From positions 1 through 31,154 of IMG/VR virus record IMGVR_UViG_3300036772_000236: a stretch of DNA of 31,154 nucleotides, one strand, 5' to 3'. Numbering within the stretch: position 1 is the stretch's first letter; each line of letters opens with the position of its first letter. The stretch comes from a virus. Below the pieces are notes generated by a model, which saw only the letters and a program-made list of their open reading frames with translations, made no database searches and was not told the DNA's origin. Both the position numbers and the translations under genes were made by a program. Positions 7,192 through 13,328 of the stretch are shown here, one piece after another.

Positions 7192-7250
7192 CGAAATCGG
7201 CTGAGGCGGGTGACGTTTTGCGGGGAAACCGTAAATCCCAATAGTGTGTG
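7192..7250. repeat. Right copy of ~55-bp inverted duplication (pairs with 4966-5019)
   Basis: Positions 7217-7250 on the plus strand contain TTTGCGGGGAAACCG, four bases, then TCCCAATAGTGTGTG. They match the reverse complement of 4966-4999 at 32 of 34 bases. CGAAATCGGCTGAG at 7192-7205 matches the second conserved block. The pair encloses about 2.2 kb with the coiled-coil gene, the two-HTH gene and the sigma factor. Each copy includes GGGGAAACC, which resembles the 10-bp repeats just to the right at 7287-7326. This copy lies in a gene-free stretch between the sigma gene and the replication operon. Confidence 0.85.
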
Positions 7251-7286
7251 CCGCGTCGACAGCCACGCCCCTACGGGGGTCAGGTT

Positions 7287-7326
7287 GGGGAAAACCGGGG
7301 AACGACGGGGGAATCTGGGGGAAAAC
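7287..7326. repeat. Four helically phased 10-bp repeats (GGGGAAAACC-like)
   Basis: Four units begin at exactly 10-base steps: GGGGAAAACC (7287), GGGGAACGAC (7297), GGGGGAATCT (7307) and GGGGGAAAAC (7317). Ten-base spacing puts the G-runs and A-runs on the same helix face, which is typical for iterons or bent DNA. They lie just downstream of the replication operon and next to the inverted duplication, whose GGGGAAACC core is similar. Origin iterons or a binding array for a phage regulator are both possible. Confidence 0.7.
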
Positions 7327-7329
7327 TGC

Positions 7330-7902
7330 TTAGGCGGCCGGTGTGGTTTCGAGGATTCGCCGGGTTTCTTCATGCGTGGCGTGTTCGCGCTGCGACGCTT
7401 TCAGTTCCGCGATCTCGTCGGCAGTGGGTACGGGCGCATTCCGCAGCGCGCGCAATCTGAGTTTGCGTTTACGCTCCGCAACGCGAGGATCGGCGACGCC
7501 CGCAATGGAGTCATCGAGATTTGCGCGGCGTCCGATCTCCTGCACCATCTCGTCGAGGGAGTCGGAAACCGAAGCTACATGACCAGCCGGAAGCGCCAAC
7601 GGCGGCGGCGCAGCGAGTTGCGGCCGTTCGCTCGGGACGCCGTCAAGGTACACGCTGGAAGAAGTTTCGATGCCATCGAGCGGGCGGAAACGCGAACAGA
7701 AGCAGGCGCGCATTTCGCCCGGTCCCGGCCATTCGTTGTAGATCCCGCTCGTCATGCGCGCGATCAGCCAGTCAACCTGATCCATATCTGCCGCCATTCG
7801 GCCGATCAGGCGCGCAATAGCCAGGCGTGCGCCCGCATTTGAGGGGAAAAACTTAAGGACGGATAAATCGCCCACCAGATCGAGAATATCTGCCGGATTC
7901 AT
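7330..7902 (-). CDS. Conserved phage protein in replication operon, unknown function
   Basis: The start ATG at 7902 overlaps the TGA of the initiator gene as ATGA and is preceded by a GGAAGG-type ribosome site; the frame is open further upstream but only through the initiator gene. The 190-residue product begins MNPADILDLVGDLSVLKFFP. Its distinctive part is IARMTSGIYNEWPGPGEMRACFCSRFRPLDGIE at about residues 47-79 (a Trp/Pro turn then paired cysteines). The C-terminal half is Arg/Glu-rich and helical. Position directly after an initiator would suit a helicase loader or other replication partner, but no Walker motif is present. I do not assign a function. Confidence 0.75.
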   Translation of the reverse strand: MNPADILDLVGDLSVLKFFPSNAGARLAIARLIGRMAADMDQVDWLIARMTSGIYNEWPGPGEMRACFCSRFRPLDGIETSSSVYLDGVPSERPQLAAPPPLALPAGHVASVSDSLDEMVQEIGRRANLDDSIAGVADPRVAERKRKLRLRALRNAPVPTADEIAELKASQREHATHEETRRILETTPAA

Positions 7903-8894
7903 AGCGGACGCCTTCCGCGCGACATGCGCCATTTCGCCAGATCGAGCGCAGCCTGAGTTGCAGGAGAGTGGATGCCGTTCGCCTGGCCTCCGTTTGCCGT
8001 GCCCACCACGGCCGCGTAGGCTTCGCGGTTCGCTTCGCAGGCAGCGGCGATCTTGATGAACAGCTTCCAACTGCGCGGCTGCGCGGACTCGCAGGCTTTC
8101 GTGAACTGCTCGAATACGCGCTCGTCGGGGATATGCGCCGCGATCGCGTCGAGCACCTGTGGGCTGAGTCCCGTGGGTAGCGGAAATTTGCCGGTCAGCC
8201 ACGCGCGCAGCAGTTCTTTGAGTGTTGGCGGGGAAACAGACGAACGAACGGTTTCTGTTGCTGCCGGAAGCGGCGCAGAAACGGTCTGTTCGTCCGCTTC
8301 GCTCTCTTTCTCACGAACTTCTTTTTTTCTCAATAAGGATAGGCCCCCGTTTGTCCTGGAAGCCAGGTACTTTTTGTAATCGGAGAGCAGGACTTTTTTG
8401 ATTCGTTTGACCGTGGAGTTAGCGACTTCCATTTCCGCAATGTCCGTGGAGTGCGCGACTTTCCAGTCCTCGTAAAAACTCCGAAACTCATCGGATTTTT
8501 CGCTGCCCGCGTTCGGTTGGGCGCCGAGGACCGGACTCGGGACCGGGTAAAGGACTTTCCCCCGGACCTTCACGTATCCGCGCCGCTCGAGGTAGGAGAC
8601 GGCCGCTGAGACTCGCCGCTTATCGACACCCAGTTCGCGCGCACAGTCCGCTTGAAACTTTTTCACCGTCGTGTCGGGAACGATGCAGTAAAGGGAATGG
8701 CAACCCCACGAGTAACGCTTGATCCAGGCGAGGACGCGCTCGGCAATTGTCGCCAGGCGATCGCCCATGATCGCGGCGAGCGAATCGTTGAAGTCTTTCG
8801 TGTAATAGAGATCGCGCGTTGCGCGCTCGAAGTCAGGCCGCGGATCCTCCGAAAAGTCCGGGGAGTCCAGGACTTTTTTGGCATCGGCGATCAT
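7899..8894 (-). CDS. Replication initiator-like protein with winged helix
   Basis: The 331-residue protein starts at ATG 8894, overlapping the upstream stop as ATGA and preceded by a G-run. Residues about 50-117 contain a winged helix-turn-helix (FQADCARELGVDKRRVSAAV, then YLERRGYVKVRGKVLY as the wing), typical of phage initiators and plasmid-type replication proteins. The middle is charged and probably flexible. The C-terminal part (about 225-331) is helical and may bind a loader or helicase. Copies of a GGACTTTT motif occur within and just before the gene, as origin repeats do inside lambda O. Initiator is the best reading, but a transcription regulator with the same fold is not excluded. 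Confidence 0.7.
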   Translation of the reverse strand: MIADAKKVLDSPDFSEDPRPDFERATRDLYYTKDFNDSLAAIMGDRLATIAERVLAWIKRYSWGCHSLYCIVPDTTVKKFQADCARELGVDKRRVSAAVSYLERRGYVKVRGKVLYPVPSPVLGAQPNAGSEKSDEFRSFYEDWKVAHSTDIAEMEVANSTVKRIKKVLLSDYKKYLASRTNGGLSLLRKKEVREKESEADEQTVSAPLPAATETVRSSVSPPTLKELLRAWLTGKFPLPTGLSPQVLDAIAAHIPDERVFEQFTKACESAQPRSWKLFIKIAAACEANREAYAAVVGTANGGQANGIHSPATQAALDLAKWRMSRGRRPL

Positions 8895-8926
8895 AGGCCC
8901 CCCCGGACTTTTTTAAAAAGTCCGGG
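8849..8926. repeat. Cluster of CCGGACTTTT motifs including a 12-bp-arm palindrome
   Basis: GAAAAGTCCGGGG (8851-8863), AGGACTTTTTTGG (8869-8881) and a perfect palindrome with 12-base arms (CCCGGACTTTTT at 8902-8913, one central T, its complement at 8915-8926) lie within 80 bases. A degenerate copy, CCGGACT, follows at 8932-8938, and further copies lie inside the gene at 8388-8400 and near 8551. The cluster spans the junction of the HTH gene and the initiator gene. This could be the initiator's binding region (origin) or an operator for the operon. Confidence 0.65.
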
Positions 8927-9523
8927 AAGTACCGGACTATCTTTACGGTTCTTTACATTTACCGCGTCCAGCAGTTCCTCGACGCTCTCTTTGATCGCGT
9001 CCTGCGCGCCGAGCTGGCGCAGCCAGGCTTCGGCGCGGGGTCCGCTGGGGGGCGTGCGCTGTATGGCAAAGCGCGTCGCTTGGTTTCCGCCAGCCAGACG
9101 GTACAGCAGGGCATAACAGTATTCCGGCGCGTACGTGGTTCCATATGCAGTGTGCAGCGCCACGGAAAAGGCTTTCGCGGTCCAGCCCCGCCTCTTGCCC
9201 CAGACTTTGCCGATCTGCTCATCTGTCAGGATCGGCGCACGACCGACAGGGGAATGGCCGCGTGCCATCTGCGGATCGTCCAGCACCAGCGGCGGCGGCC
9301 GCAGCACGCGCGAACGCTTCTCGCCGCGTACCCAGCGGGACACCGTTGGCTGCGAAACGTTTAACGTCTTCGCGATCCAGATCTGTGTCCAGCCCTCACG
9401 AAAGGCCTTGATCGCCATCATGCGGCGCCATGCGATGTCCGCGTCGGTCGGCTGCGCAGACGTCGCTCCTGTCGCGGTGGGCGGCGGCTTCGGGTTGTCG
9501 GCGTTTGGGTTGGATTCGATCAA
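8891..9523 (-). CDS. Paired-HTH DNA-binding protein resembling the IS630 transposase N-terminus
   Basis: Residues 36-66 form a homeodomain-like HTH (AFREGWTQIWIAKTLNVSQP, then TVSRWVRG). Residues 98-145 (LTDEQIGKVWGKRRGWTAKAF to YALLYRLAG) form a winged HTH as seen in the second half of the IS630/Tc1-like transposase DNA-binding region. No DDE catalytic domain follows; the protein ends after about 60 more residues with LFKKVRGGL. It is therefore not an active transposase but could be a DNA-binding domain taken over for phage control. It leads the replication operon and overlaps the initiator as ATGA. The start used is TTG 9523; no ATG is in frame upstream. MMAIKAF (residue 35) is a shorter alternative. 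Confidence 0.75.
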   Translation of the reverse strand: MIESNPNADNPKPPPTATGATSAQPTDADIAWRRMMAIKAFREGWTQIWIAKTLNVSQPTVSRWVRGEKRSRVLRPPPLVLDDPQMARGHSPVGRAPILTDEQIGKVWGKRRGWTAKAFSVALHTAYGTTYAPEYCYALLYRLAGGNQATRFAIQRTPPSGPRAEAWLRQLGAQDAIKESVEELLDAVNVKNRKDSPVLPGLFKKVRGGL

Positions 9524-9747
9524 ATTTCCGGCTCGCAGGGGGCGGGGAGAAACTTTTGCGAGTGGGTATCTTGCCAGGCGACCGGGGGGTTGTTACTCTA
9601 ATCTCGTGCGTTTGTCACGCGCTCACCCTTGCCGGGTCGTTCTGGTTTGATTTTCCGTTGCACTCGCTGTTCGTCTTTTCCGCCAAGAATTTGGAGCAGC
9701 GCGGTGTGAAAAAGTCGTCAGTGATCTGGTGGGGGTAGAAATGACCG

Positions 9748-9812
9748 TAATATGCGGTTCGCGCGAAAGTCAGGCGACCATCCGGTCGCGACTTCCGTGA
9801 TTCTGCATATTA
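9748..9812. promoter_or_regulatory. Nested dyad: TAATATGC arms around a hairpin
   Basis: TAATATGC (9748-9755) is repeated inverted as GCATATTA (9805-9812). Inside, GCGACC (9774-9779) and GGTCGC (9784-9789) form a hairpin with a four-base loop, extended by AAGTC (9767-9771) and GACTT (9790-9794). AT-rich arms around a GC-rich hairpin in a gene-free region next to replication genes fit an operator or origin element. No binding protein can be named. Confidence 0.5.
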
Positions 9813-9862
9813 TGTAAACATTTCCGTGTGACGCTCTGACGCGCGCTCCGCACTTAAAACTG

Positions 9863-9905
9863 CGCCCGGTTTCGGCCCTTCGGGGCTCGGAAATCGGGCG
9901 TTTTT
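9863..9905. terminator. Rho-independent terminator, probably bidirectional
   Basis: CGCCCG (9863-9868) pairs with CGGGCG (9895-9900), with further pairing through GTTTC and GAAAT around a TTCG loop. On the plus strand TTTTT follows at 9901-9905; on the minus strand the hairpin is followed by CAGTTTTAAG. It lies just beyond the stop of the minus-strand gene at 9911-10099, supporting that small gene as real. Confidence 0.75.
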
Positions 9906-9910
9906 CTGCG

Positions 9911-10099
9911 TTATTTTTTAAGTGACAATTCGACACAATCGTTAACCGTAAATTTTACAAAATACGACCCTTGCTCGTCATCAGGAATTTTTGCGATACG
10001 GCGGGCGATCAAGGCTGCAACTAGAACGCGCTTCGCGCCTTTCGGTTGGCGTCCGGGCGCGAGTGCGGCGGCAAAGCACAGATCGATGGCAAAAAGCAT
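9911..10099 (-). CDS. Small hypothetical protein (62 aa)
   Basis: ATG at 10099 opens a 62-residue frame ending with KIPDDEQGSYFVKFTVNDCVELSLKK and a TAA at 9911. A strong terminator follows immediately in the direction of transcription, and the predicted sequence has mixed charged and beta-type character rather than the Arg/Ala-rich look of antisense frames in this genome. The frame continues upstream as far as 10172 (including RTFWTRDPDLD) without a canonical start, so the protein may be longer. No family is recognised. It is an isolated single gene between the replication operon and the plus-strand gene at 10236. Confidence 0.5.
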   Translation of the reverse strand: MLFAIDLCFAAALAPGRQPKGAKRVLVAALIARRIAKIPDDEQGSYFVKFTVNDCVELSLKK

Positions 10100-10235
10100 A
10101 TCCAGGTCGGGGTCGCGCGTCCAGAATGTCCGTTTCGGAAGGCGGCGAACAAACGGCGGATTTCCACAGACTTAATAGTTTCCACCTGGTACGCTGGTAC
10201 TTTTCAGTACGGTTACAGTTCCGCTACATTGGTCG

Positions 10236-10859
10236 TTGCTCGTGAGTATCCCGCGCACGGCGCTCGCGCGGCCCGCGGCAACCGCCCGGCGGACGCCCGC
10301 CTATTCCCTGCTCGTCCGCAGGATCCCGCGGCGCGGCCAGATCTTCGACGGCCGCTTTTTGCGTGCGGGTTCGCACGTTGAAGAATCCGCGCTCTGGCCC
10401 GATCCGAGATATCCACAGATTCCGTTGCTAATCGAGTTTGCCGGGACGGAGTACGGCGGCGGCATCGGGAATAACCGCGGGCACAACCGCGCGCCCGACG
10501 TCCATGTGCTCTGGCGCTACAGCGCGCCGCGTCACGAGTTTGACGAGATCGCGCGCACTGCGAGCCACGGCGCCGAATGGTTTCACCATTTGCGGCCGAT
10601 CGTCGAGCGCGAGATCCGGCGGCCGGCTCTTTCCGGATCCGATCACGCAGACGCCGCGCGCCGCGTCTCGCTGCGGCTTCTCGCCGCGCTCGACAGCGAA
10701 CTGGACGAGCTCGAAGACGAAGGCCGCGCGAATGCGCTCGGGCTGCTCTACAACCAGGTGGCGGCGCGGTTCGCGGCTGCGATCGCCGACAGCGCGCGGC
10801 CGCTGCGGGGTTCGCTTTTCGGCCGCGAGACGCGCGCGAGGCGCGATCACGCGGCCTGA
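10236..10859 (+). CDS. Hypothetical protein, divergent from replication operon
   Basis: The 207-residue frame begins at TTG 10236 (GTG 10242 is an alternative) without a clear ribosome site. The first ~35 residues are Arg/Ala/Pro-rich and may not all be translated. The middle (HVEESALWPDPRYPQIPLLI to GGIGNNRGHNRAPDVHVLWR) looks like a folded domain. The C-terminal third is helical (LLAALDSELDELEDEGRANA). G/C-ending codons favour this strand over the opposite frame at 10428-10850. I do not recognise the family and see no catalytic motif. It ends four bases from the convergent gene at 10864, and is isolated on its strand. Confidence 0.6.
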   Translation: MLVSIPRTALARPAATARRTPAYSLLVRRIPRRGQIFDGRFLRAGSHVEESALWPDPRYPQIPLLIEFAGTEYGGGIGNNRGHNRAPDVHVLWRYSAPRHEFDEIARTASHGAEWFHHLRPIVEREIRRPALSGSDHADAARRVSLRLLAALDSELDELEDEGRANALGLLYNQVAARFAAAIADSARPLRGSLFGRETRARRDHAA

Positions 10860-10863
10860 GGCG

Positions 10864-11154
10864 TCAGTTTCGCGTTAGCCACGGGTTTGGGACCGCGGTC
10901 GCGAGTTCCGCCAGTTGCGCGGCGGTCGGTCGGCAGCCGCGCGGCAACGGCGGCCCGCATTCGAGGCACATCACGATGGCGGCCGGGTGCTCGGCGAGAA
11001 TCGCCTGTCCCGATGGGGCGATCATGAGGCGGCGCGCGCACTTCGCGCAGACGCGGGTGTAGATCGAGGCCCGCGCGGCGAAAGGCGAATCCGCGAGAGC
11101 GCAAACCATCACGACGCGCTCGGCTTTCTCCTTCGCTTTCTTCGCTTGCTTCAC
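10864..11154 (-). CDS. Small zinc-finger-like protein
   Basis: This 96-residue protein has Cys pairs in RVCAKCARR (about 34-40) and VMCLECGPP (about 61-68), spaced like a four-cysteine zinc ribbon, with a basic Lys/Ala N-terminus (MKQAKKAKEKAERV). Zinc ribbons of this kind in phage accessory genes usually bind nucleic acid or host proteins. It is the last gene of the eleven-gene minus-strand run from 13950, with its start overlapping the upstream stop (TGA 11151-11153). Function unknown. Confidence 0.7.
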   Translation of the reverse strand: MKQAKKAKEKAERVVMVCALADSPFAARASIYTRVCAKCARRLMIAPSGQAILAEHPAAIVMCLECGPPLPRGCRPTAAQLAELATAVPNPWLTRN

Positions 11155-11357
11155 GGCTCGCCTTCCTTCGCCGCGTCCGCCTCGGAGTCGCCGTCGAGGA
11201 ACGCTTTCAGACGGTCGGCCGCGTCGCCCTCCGCGAAAGCGATCACATAGAGCACGCGCCCTTCTTTGTCTCTCCCGACGACGTTGGCGATATCGGCGTT
11301 TGTGGTTTCCGCCAAATCTATCAGCGCGTGCATGCCCCTCTTACCTGCCTCGGTCAC
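11151..11357 (-). CDS. Small acidic hypothetical protein (68 aa)
   Basis: The product is strongly acidic, with a short alpha/beta-like core (MHALIDLAETTNADIANVVG, then VLYVIAFAEGDAADRLKAFL) and an Asp/Glu-rich tail. Both ends overlap neighbours as ATGA, so it is translated in the coupled run. Acidic small phage proteins often mimic DNA or bind host factors, but nothing here proves that. No family recognised. Confidence 0.65.
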   Translation of the reverse strand: MTEAGKRGMHALIDLAETTNADIANVVGRDKEGRVLYVIAFAEGDAADRLKAFLDGDSEADAAKEGEP

Positions 11358-11674
11358 GCGCCGCCGCCGCCTTCTTTCGCCGCGTCTTCCGCTTTTGGCG
11401 CGTAAATCCCGAGCCCGTAGTGCCGCGCCCAGACCGCGAGCGCGTTCATATCCCAGTCGGCGCGCTTCGGTTCATCGAAGATGAACAGCCGCAGCTCTGC
11501 GGGCAGCAGCCCGAGCGCCTCGGCGTTCGCGATCAGCGAATCGGGCAGCGGGTCGTTCGGATCGAGCGCGGATCCGGACGCCTCTTCGAGCGCGGCGAGC
11601 ACGTCCGCGCGGTAAAAAATTTTCCACCACTTATGCTGCGCGCGCGGCGCGGGCGTGGGGTTCGGCGGGGTCAT
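11354..11674 (-). CDS. Hypothetical protein (106 aa)
   Basis: The frame is open to 11725, but the ATG at 11674 overlaps the TGA of the upstream HNH-like gene as ATGA and is the probable start. The protein begins MTPPNPTPAPRAQHKWWKIF and contains a predicted helical domain with ALDPNDPLPDSLIANAEALG and DWDMNALAVWARHYGLGIYA. The C-terminus is Gly/Ala-rich. No known motif is visible. Position within the accessory run suggests an early, non-structural role. Confidence 0.65.
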   Translation of the reverse strand: MTPPNPTPAPRAQHKWWKIFYRADVLAALEEASGSALDPNDPLPDSLIANAEALGLLPAELRLFIFDEPKRADWDMNALAVWARHYGLGIYAPKAEDAAKEGGGGA

Positions 11675-12027
11675 CCGAACAGCTCTCCCTGCGCGCCCGC
11701 AAACGCCCGCGCGGGCAGAGCCCACGCCGGCGTCGCCGCGAATTCGATCTCAGCCAAAAGCCACAATTGCCCGGAGGCCTCAGCGCGGCGGCGGCGCAGA
11801 ACGGCAGCGCGGTGCGGCGCGTCCCGGCGCGCATGGCAGCCAGGGCAGACGATGCGAACCGAGCTGGTAACGGGGTTATGCGTCTCATGGCAGAGGTTCG
11901 CATACTTCGCGATCGCGCGGCCGCAGTCGCGGCACCACGCGCCGCGCAGTTCGAGCAGCCGCATGCGGTAGCGCCGCCAGGCTGGGCCATAGAAGCCCAA
12001 TGCGCGGTATTCAGCGCGGATCGGCAT
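11671..12027 (-). CDS. HNH-type nuclease-like protein
   Basis: Residues 32-35 (CRDC) and 61-65 (CPGCH) provide two zinc-binding cysteine pairs, with LCHETHN at 45-51 between them. The pattern CxxC, then H-x2-H-N, then CxxCH matches the zinc-stabilised HNH (beta-beta-alpha metal) fold; His47 or His50, Asn51 and His65 are the likely active-site residues. An N-terminal segment YGPAWRRYRMRLLELRGAWC is typical of these proteins. It is 118 residues, small for an HNH homing endonuclease but normal for phage HNH proteins that assist packaging or nick DNA. It is far from terS/terL here. Identity as HNH is likely; activity is not proven. Confidence 0.72.
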   Translation of the reverse strand: MPIRAEYRALGFYGPAWRRYRMRLLELRGAWCRDCGRAIAKYANLCHETHNPVTSSVRIVCPGCHARRDAPHRAAVLRRRRAEASGQLWLLAEIEFAATPAWALPARAFAGAQGELFG

Positions 12028-12196
12028 CGTTCTTATCGTCTCGCTTTTTCATCATATTCGCGCCCGCGATCGCCGCCGACTGCCGCATGAGCTCATCCAT
12101 GACCCGCCGCGAATGGGCAAGCCATTTCCGCGTAATCCAAAAGTCGGCCACAGTCCCGCAGAAAACCAGCGCGAGTAGAATGTCCGTGGTCGTCAT
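12011..12196 (-). CDS. Small single-pass membrane protein (61 aa)
   Basis: The N-terminus (MTTTDILLALVFCGTVADFW) gives one transmembrane helix at residues 5-20, followed by a basic, helical cytoplasmic tail (RKWLAHSRRVMDELMRQSAA). It overlaps the HNH-like gene by 17 bases and the upstream gene as ATGA. Single-pass proteins of this size in phage accessory regions include superinfection-exclusion and lysis-control proteins; neither can be shown here. Confidence 0.65.
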   Translation of the reverse strand: MTTTDILLALVFCGTVADFWITRKWLAHSRRVMDELMRQSAAIAGANMMKKRDDKNDADPR

Positions 12197-12507
12197 AGCG
12201 GATCCATTCCCGCGGCCACCGCGCGCGCGATCCAGTTATCGAGCGCGGCAAGCGAAAAAATCACGCGCGCGTCGAGGCGCAGGTCGGCGAGCGCGCGCAT
12301 CGAGGCCGCCGTCAGGTGCGGGTTCGCGTCCCACGCGGGCGAATCGACCCATTGCTCGCAATACGCGCGCAGGTACGCGATATCCCGCATGGTGAGCATA
12401 TCGCGGTGCATCAGGTAGGTTTCGACTGCGAACGCGAGCACGCCGCCGGTTTCGTGCTTCCAGTATTTCGGCGCGGCGGGGTCGCCGGGCGCGGGCAGCG
12501 GGCTCAT
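12193..12507 (-). CDS. Conserved-type phage hypothetical protein (104 aa)
   Basis: The open frame reaches 12705, but ATG 12507 overlaps the stop of the upstream gene as ATGA and is preferred. The protein contains YLMHRDMLTMRDIAYLRAYC, then EQWVDSPAWDANPH, and ends ALDNWIARAVAAGMDPL. This arrangement (helical, 'RAYxxQW', terminal 'GxDPL') is familiar from phage accessory regions but has no assigned function that I can name. It lies among zinc-finger genes in the coupled run. Confidence 0.7.
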   Translation of the reverse strand: MSPLPAPGDPAAPKYWKHETGGVLAFAVETYLMHRDMLTMRDIAYLRAYCEQWVDSPAWDANPHLTAASMRALADLRLDARVIFSLAALDNWIARAVAAGMDPL

Positions 12508-12812
12508 GTGCTCGCCCTCCGCGCGCGGTCGACGAACCCGCGTACGCCTTCGCCCTGCCGCGCCGGTTCCGCATAATGCGCGCGGGGAGCCTGCACCGCG
12601 GGCGCCGCAACGGCGCGCCGCGCCATGAACCCGCGCCAGCCGCGCTCGCAAGCCAGCGCGAGTTCGAGCAGCCTTTCCGTCGACAGTTGCGGCACCGCCG
12701 GGCATCCGCGCGCGTGATTTGCGTCGCGCGAATCCGCCGCGCCGCAGTGCGGGCAGCGTTGCGGCTCGTGCCAGTGATGCGTCTGCGGCGGGCGATATTT
12801 CGCGCGGTTCAT
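12504..12812 (-). CDS. Small Cys/His zinc-binding protein
   Basis: The N-terminal third carries HHWHEPQRCPHCGAADSRD followed by ARGCP, a probable zinc knuckle formed by CPHC with His/Cys partners (about residues 12-38). A helical middle (LSTERLLELALACERGWRGF) and a basic Arg/Ala tail follow. The 102-residue gene begins at ATG 12812, 14 bases after the upstream stop; one of few small gaps in this run. It may bind nucleic acid; function unknown. Confidence 0.65.
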   Translation of the reverse strand: MNRAKYRPPQTHHWHEPQRCPHCGAADSRDANHARGCPAVPQLSTERLLELALACERGWRGFMARRAVAAPAVQAPRAHYAEPARQGEGVRGFVDRARRAST

Positions 12813-12825
12813 ATCGGTTTAGGCC

Positions 12826-13110
12826 TCAGTTTTGCCCCGCCCGCAGCAGATGAATATTCCTTACGAGGCGCGCGAGATCGTCGAGAGTTTTTCTGTCTGC
12901 GATCAGATCATATGCTTCCGCATCCGTGAATCCCCGCAGCTTGCCGTCCTCGAACGTCATCACCGCGCCGCAGTCGATGCATGCGACGGGATCGCCCGGC
13001 TGAGGGTCCGGTATGCGCCCACCGCCAGTGCCGATGGCGTTGAACGTATGGCCGCATTCGAGGCAGCGCGCCTCGGCGATGCGCACCGCGTCGGGGGGTA
13101 GATCGGTCAT
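12826..13110 (-). CDS. Zinc-ribbon protein (94 aa)
   Basis: Two CxxC pairs, ARCLECGHTF (residues 15-24) and VACIDCGAVMTF (about 43-54), form a classic four-cysteine zinc ribbon, followed by a helical tail with DLIADRKTLDDLARLVRNIH. The start ATG 13110 overlaps the upstream stop as ATGA. Zinc ribbons of this layout in phages can act on transcription or on host enzymes. The ribbon is clear; partner and role are not. Confidence 0.7.
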   Translation of the reverse strand: MTDLPPDAVRIAEARCLECGHTFNAIGTGGGRIPDPQPGDPVACIDCGAVMTFEDGKLRGFTDAEAYDLIADRKTLDDLARLVRNIHLLRAGQN

Positions 13111-13328
13111 GCTCCCTCCTTCCGGCTGCGCGATCGGGACGCCGAATGCCGCGGACGCAGGGCGTCCATGCGCTCGCGGCTCGCGTCTACGATCTGCTGC
13201 GCGAGCCCTTCGATTTTATCGGCGTCGACCAGCTCGATTGCGAGCTTGACGAGCGCTTCTTTCGCCTCGGCGAGCGTCAGCGGCTGATCGCCTCTCACAT
13301 TAACCGAAATATCGACTTGAAGGCTCAT
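13107..13328 (-). CDS. Small hypothetical protein (73 aa)
   Basis: The protein starts MSLQVDISVNVRGDQPLTLA, a beta strand with a turn, followed by a helix (EAKEALVKLAIELVDADKIE) and a very basic tail (RPRHSASRSRSRKEGA) that could contact nucleic acid. It is coupled on both sides by ATGA overlaps. No family recognised. Confidence 0.65.
   Translation of the reverse strand: MSLQVDISVNVRGDQPLTLAEAKEALVKLAIELVDADKIEGLAQQIVDASRERMDALRPRHSASRSRSRKEGA

Larger units (their letters stand above)
9524..9910. other. Gene-free regulatory region upstream of replication operon
   Basis: No convincing gene is visible in these 387 bases. The stretch holds a large imperfect dyad (9748-9812) and a terminator hairpin (9863-9905). 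The minus-strand promoter for the replication operon should lie here but no good sigma70 match was found. TGTTCGTCTTTTCCGC at 9669-9684 resembles sequences at 5496-5520 and 7013-7038. The short open frame at 9718-9936 on the minus strand crosses both hairpins and has no family features. Confidence 0.5.

Noticed and set aside
7287-7326. CRISPR array
   Set aside because: The units are 10 bp and contiguous with no spacers; no cas genes are present.
6999-7373. Minus-strand 124-aa frame and plus frames at 6944-7244 and 7210-7842
   Set aside because: They cover repeats, the promoter and the end of a real gene, and have low-complexity composition. One plus frame ends in codons shared with the coiled-coil gene only because of the inverted duplication.
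9718-9936. Minus-strand 72-aa frame
   Set aside because: Crosses the nested dyad and the terminator and shows no family features or ribosome site.
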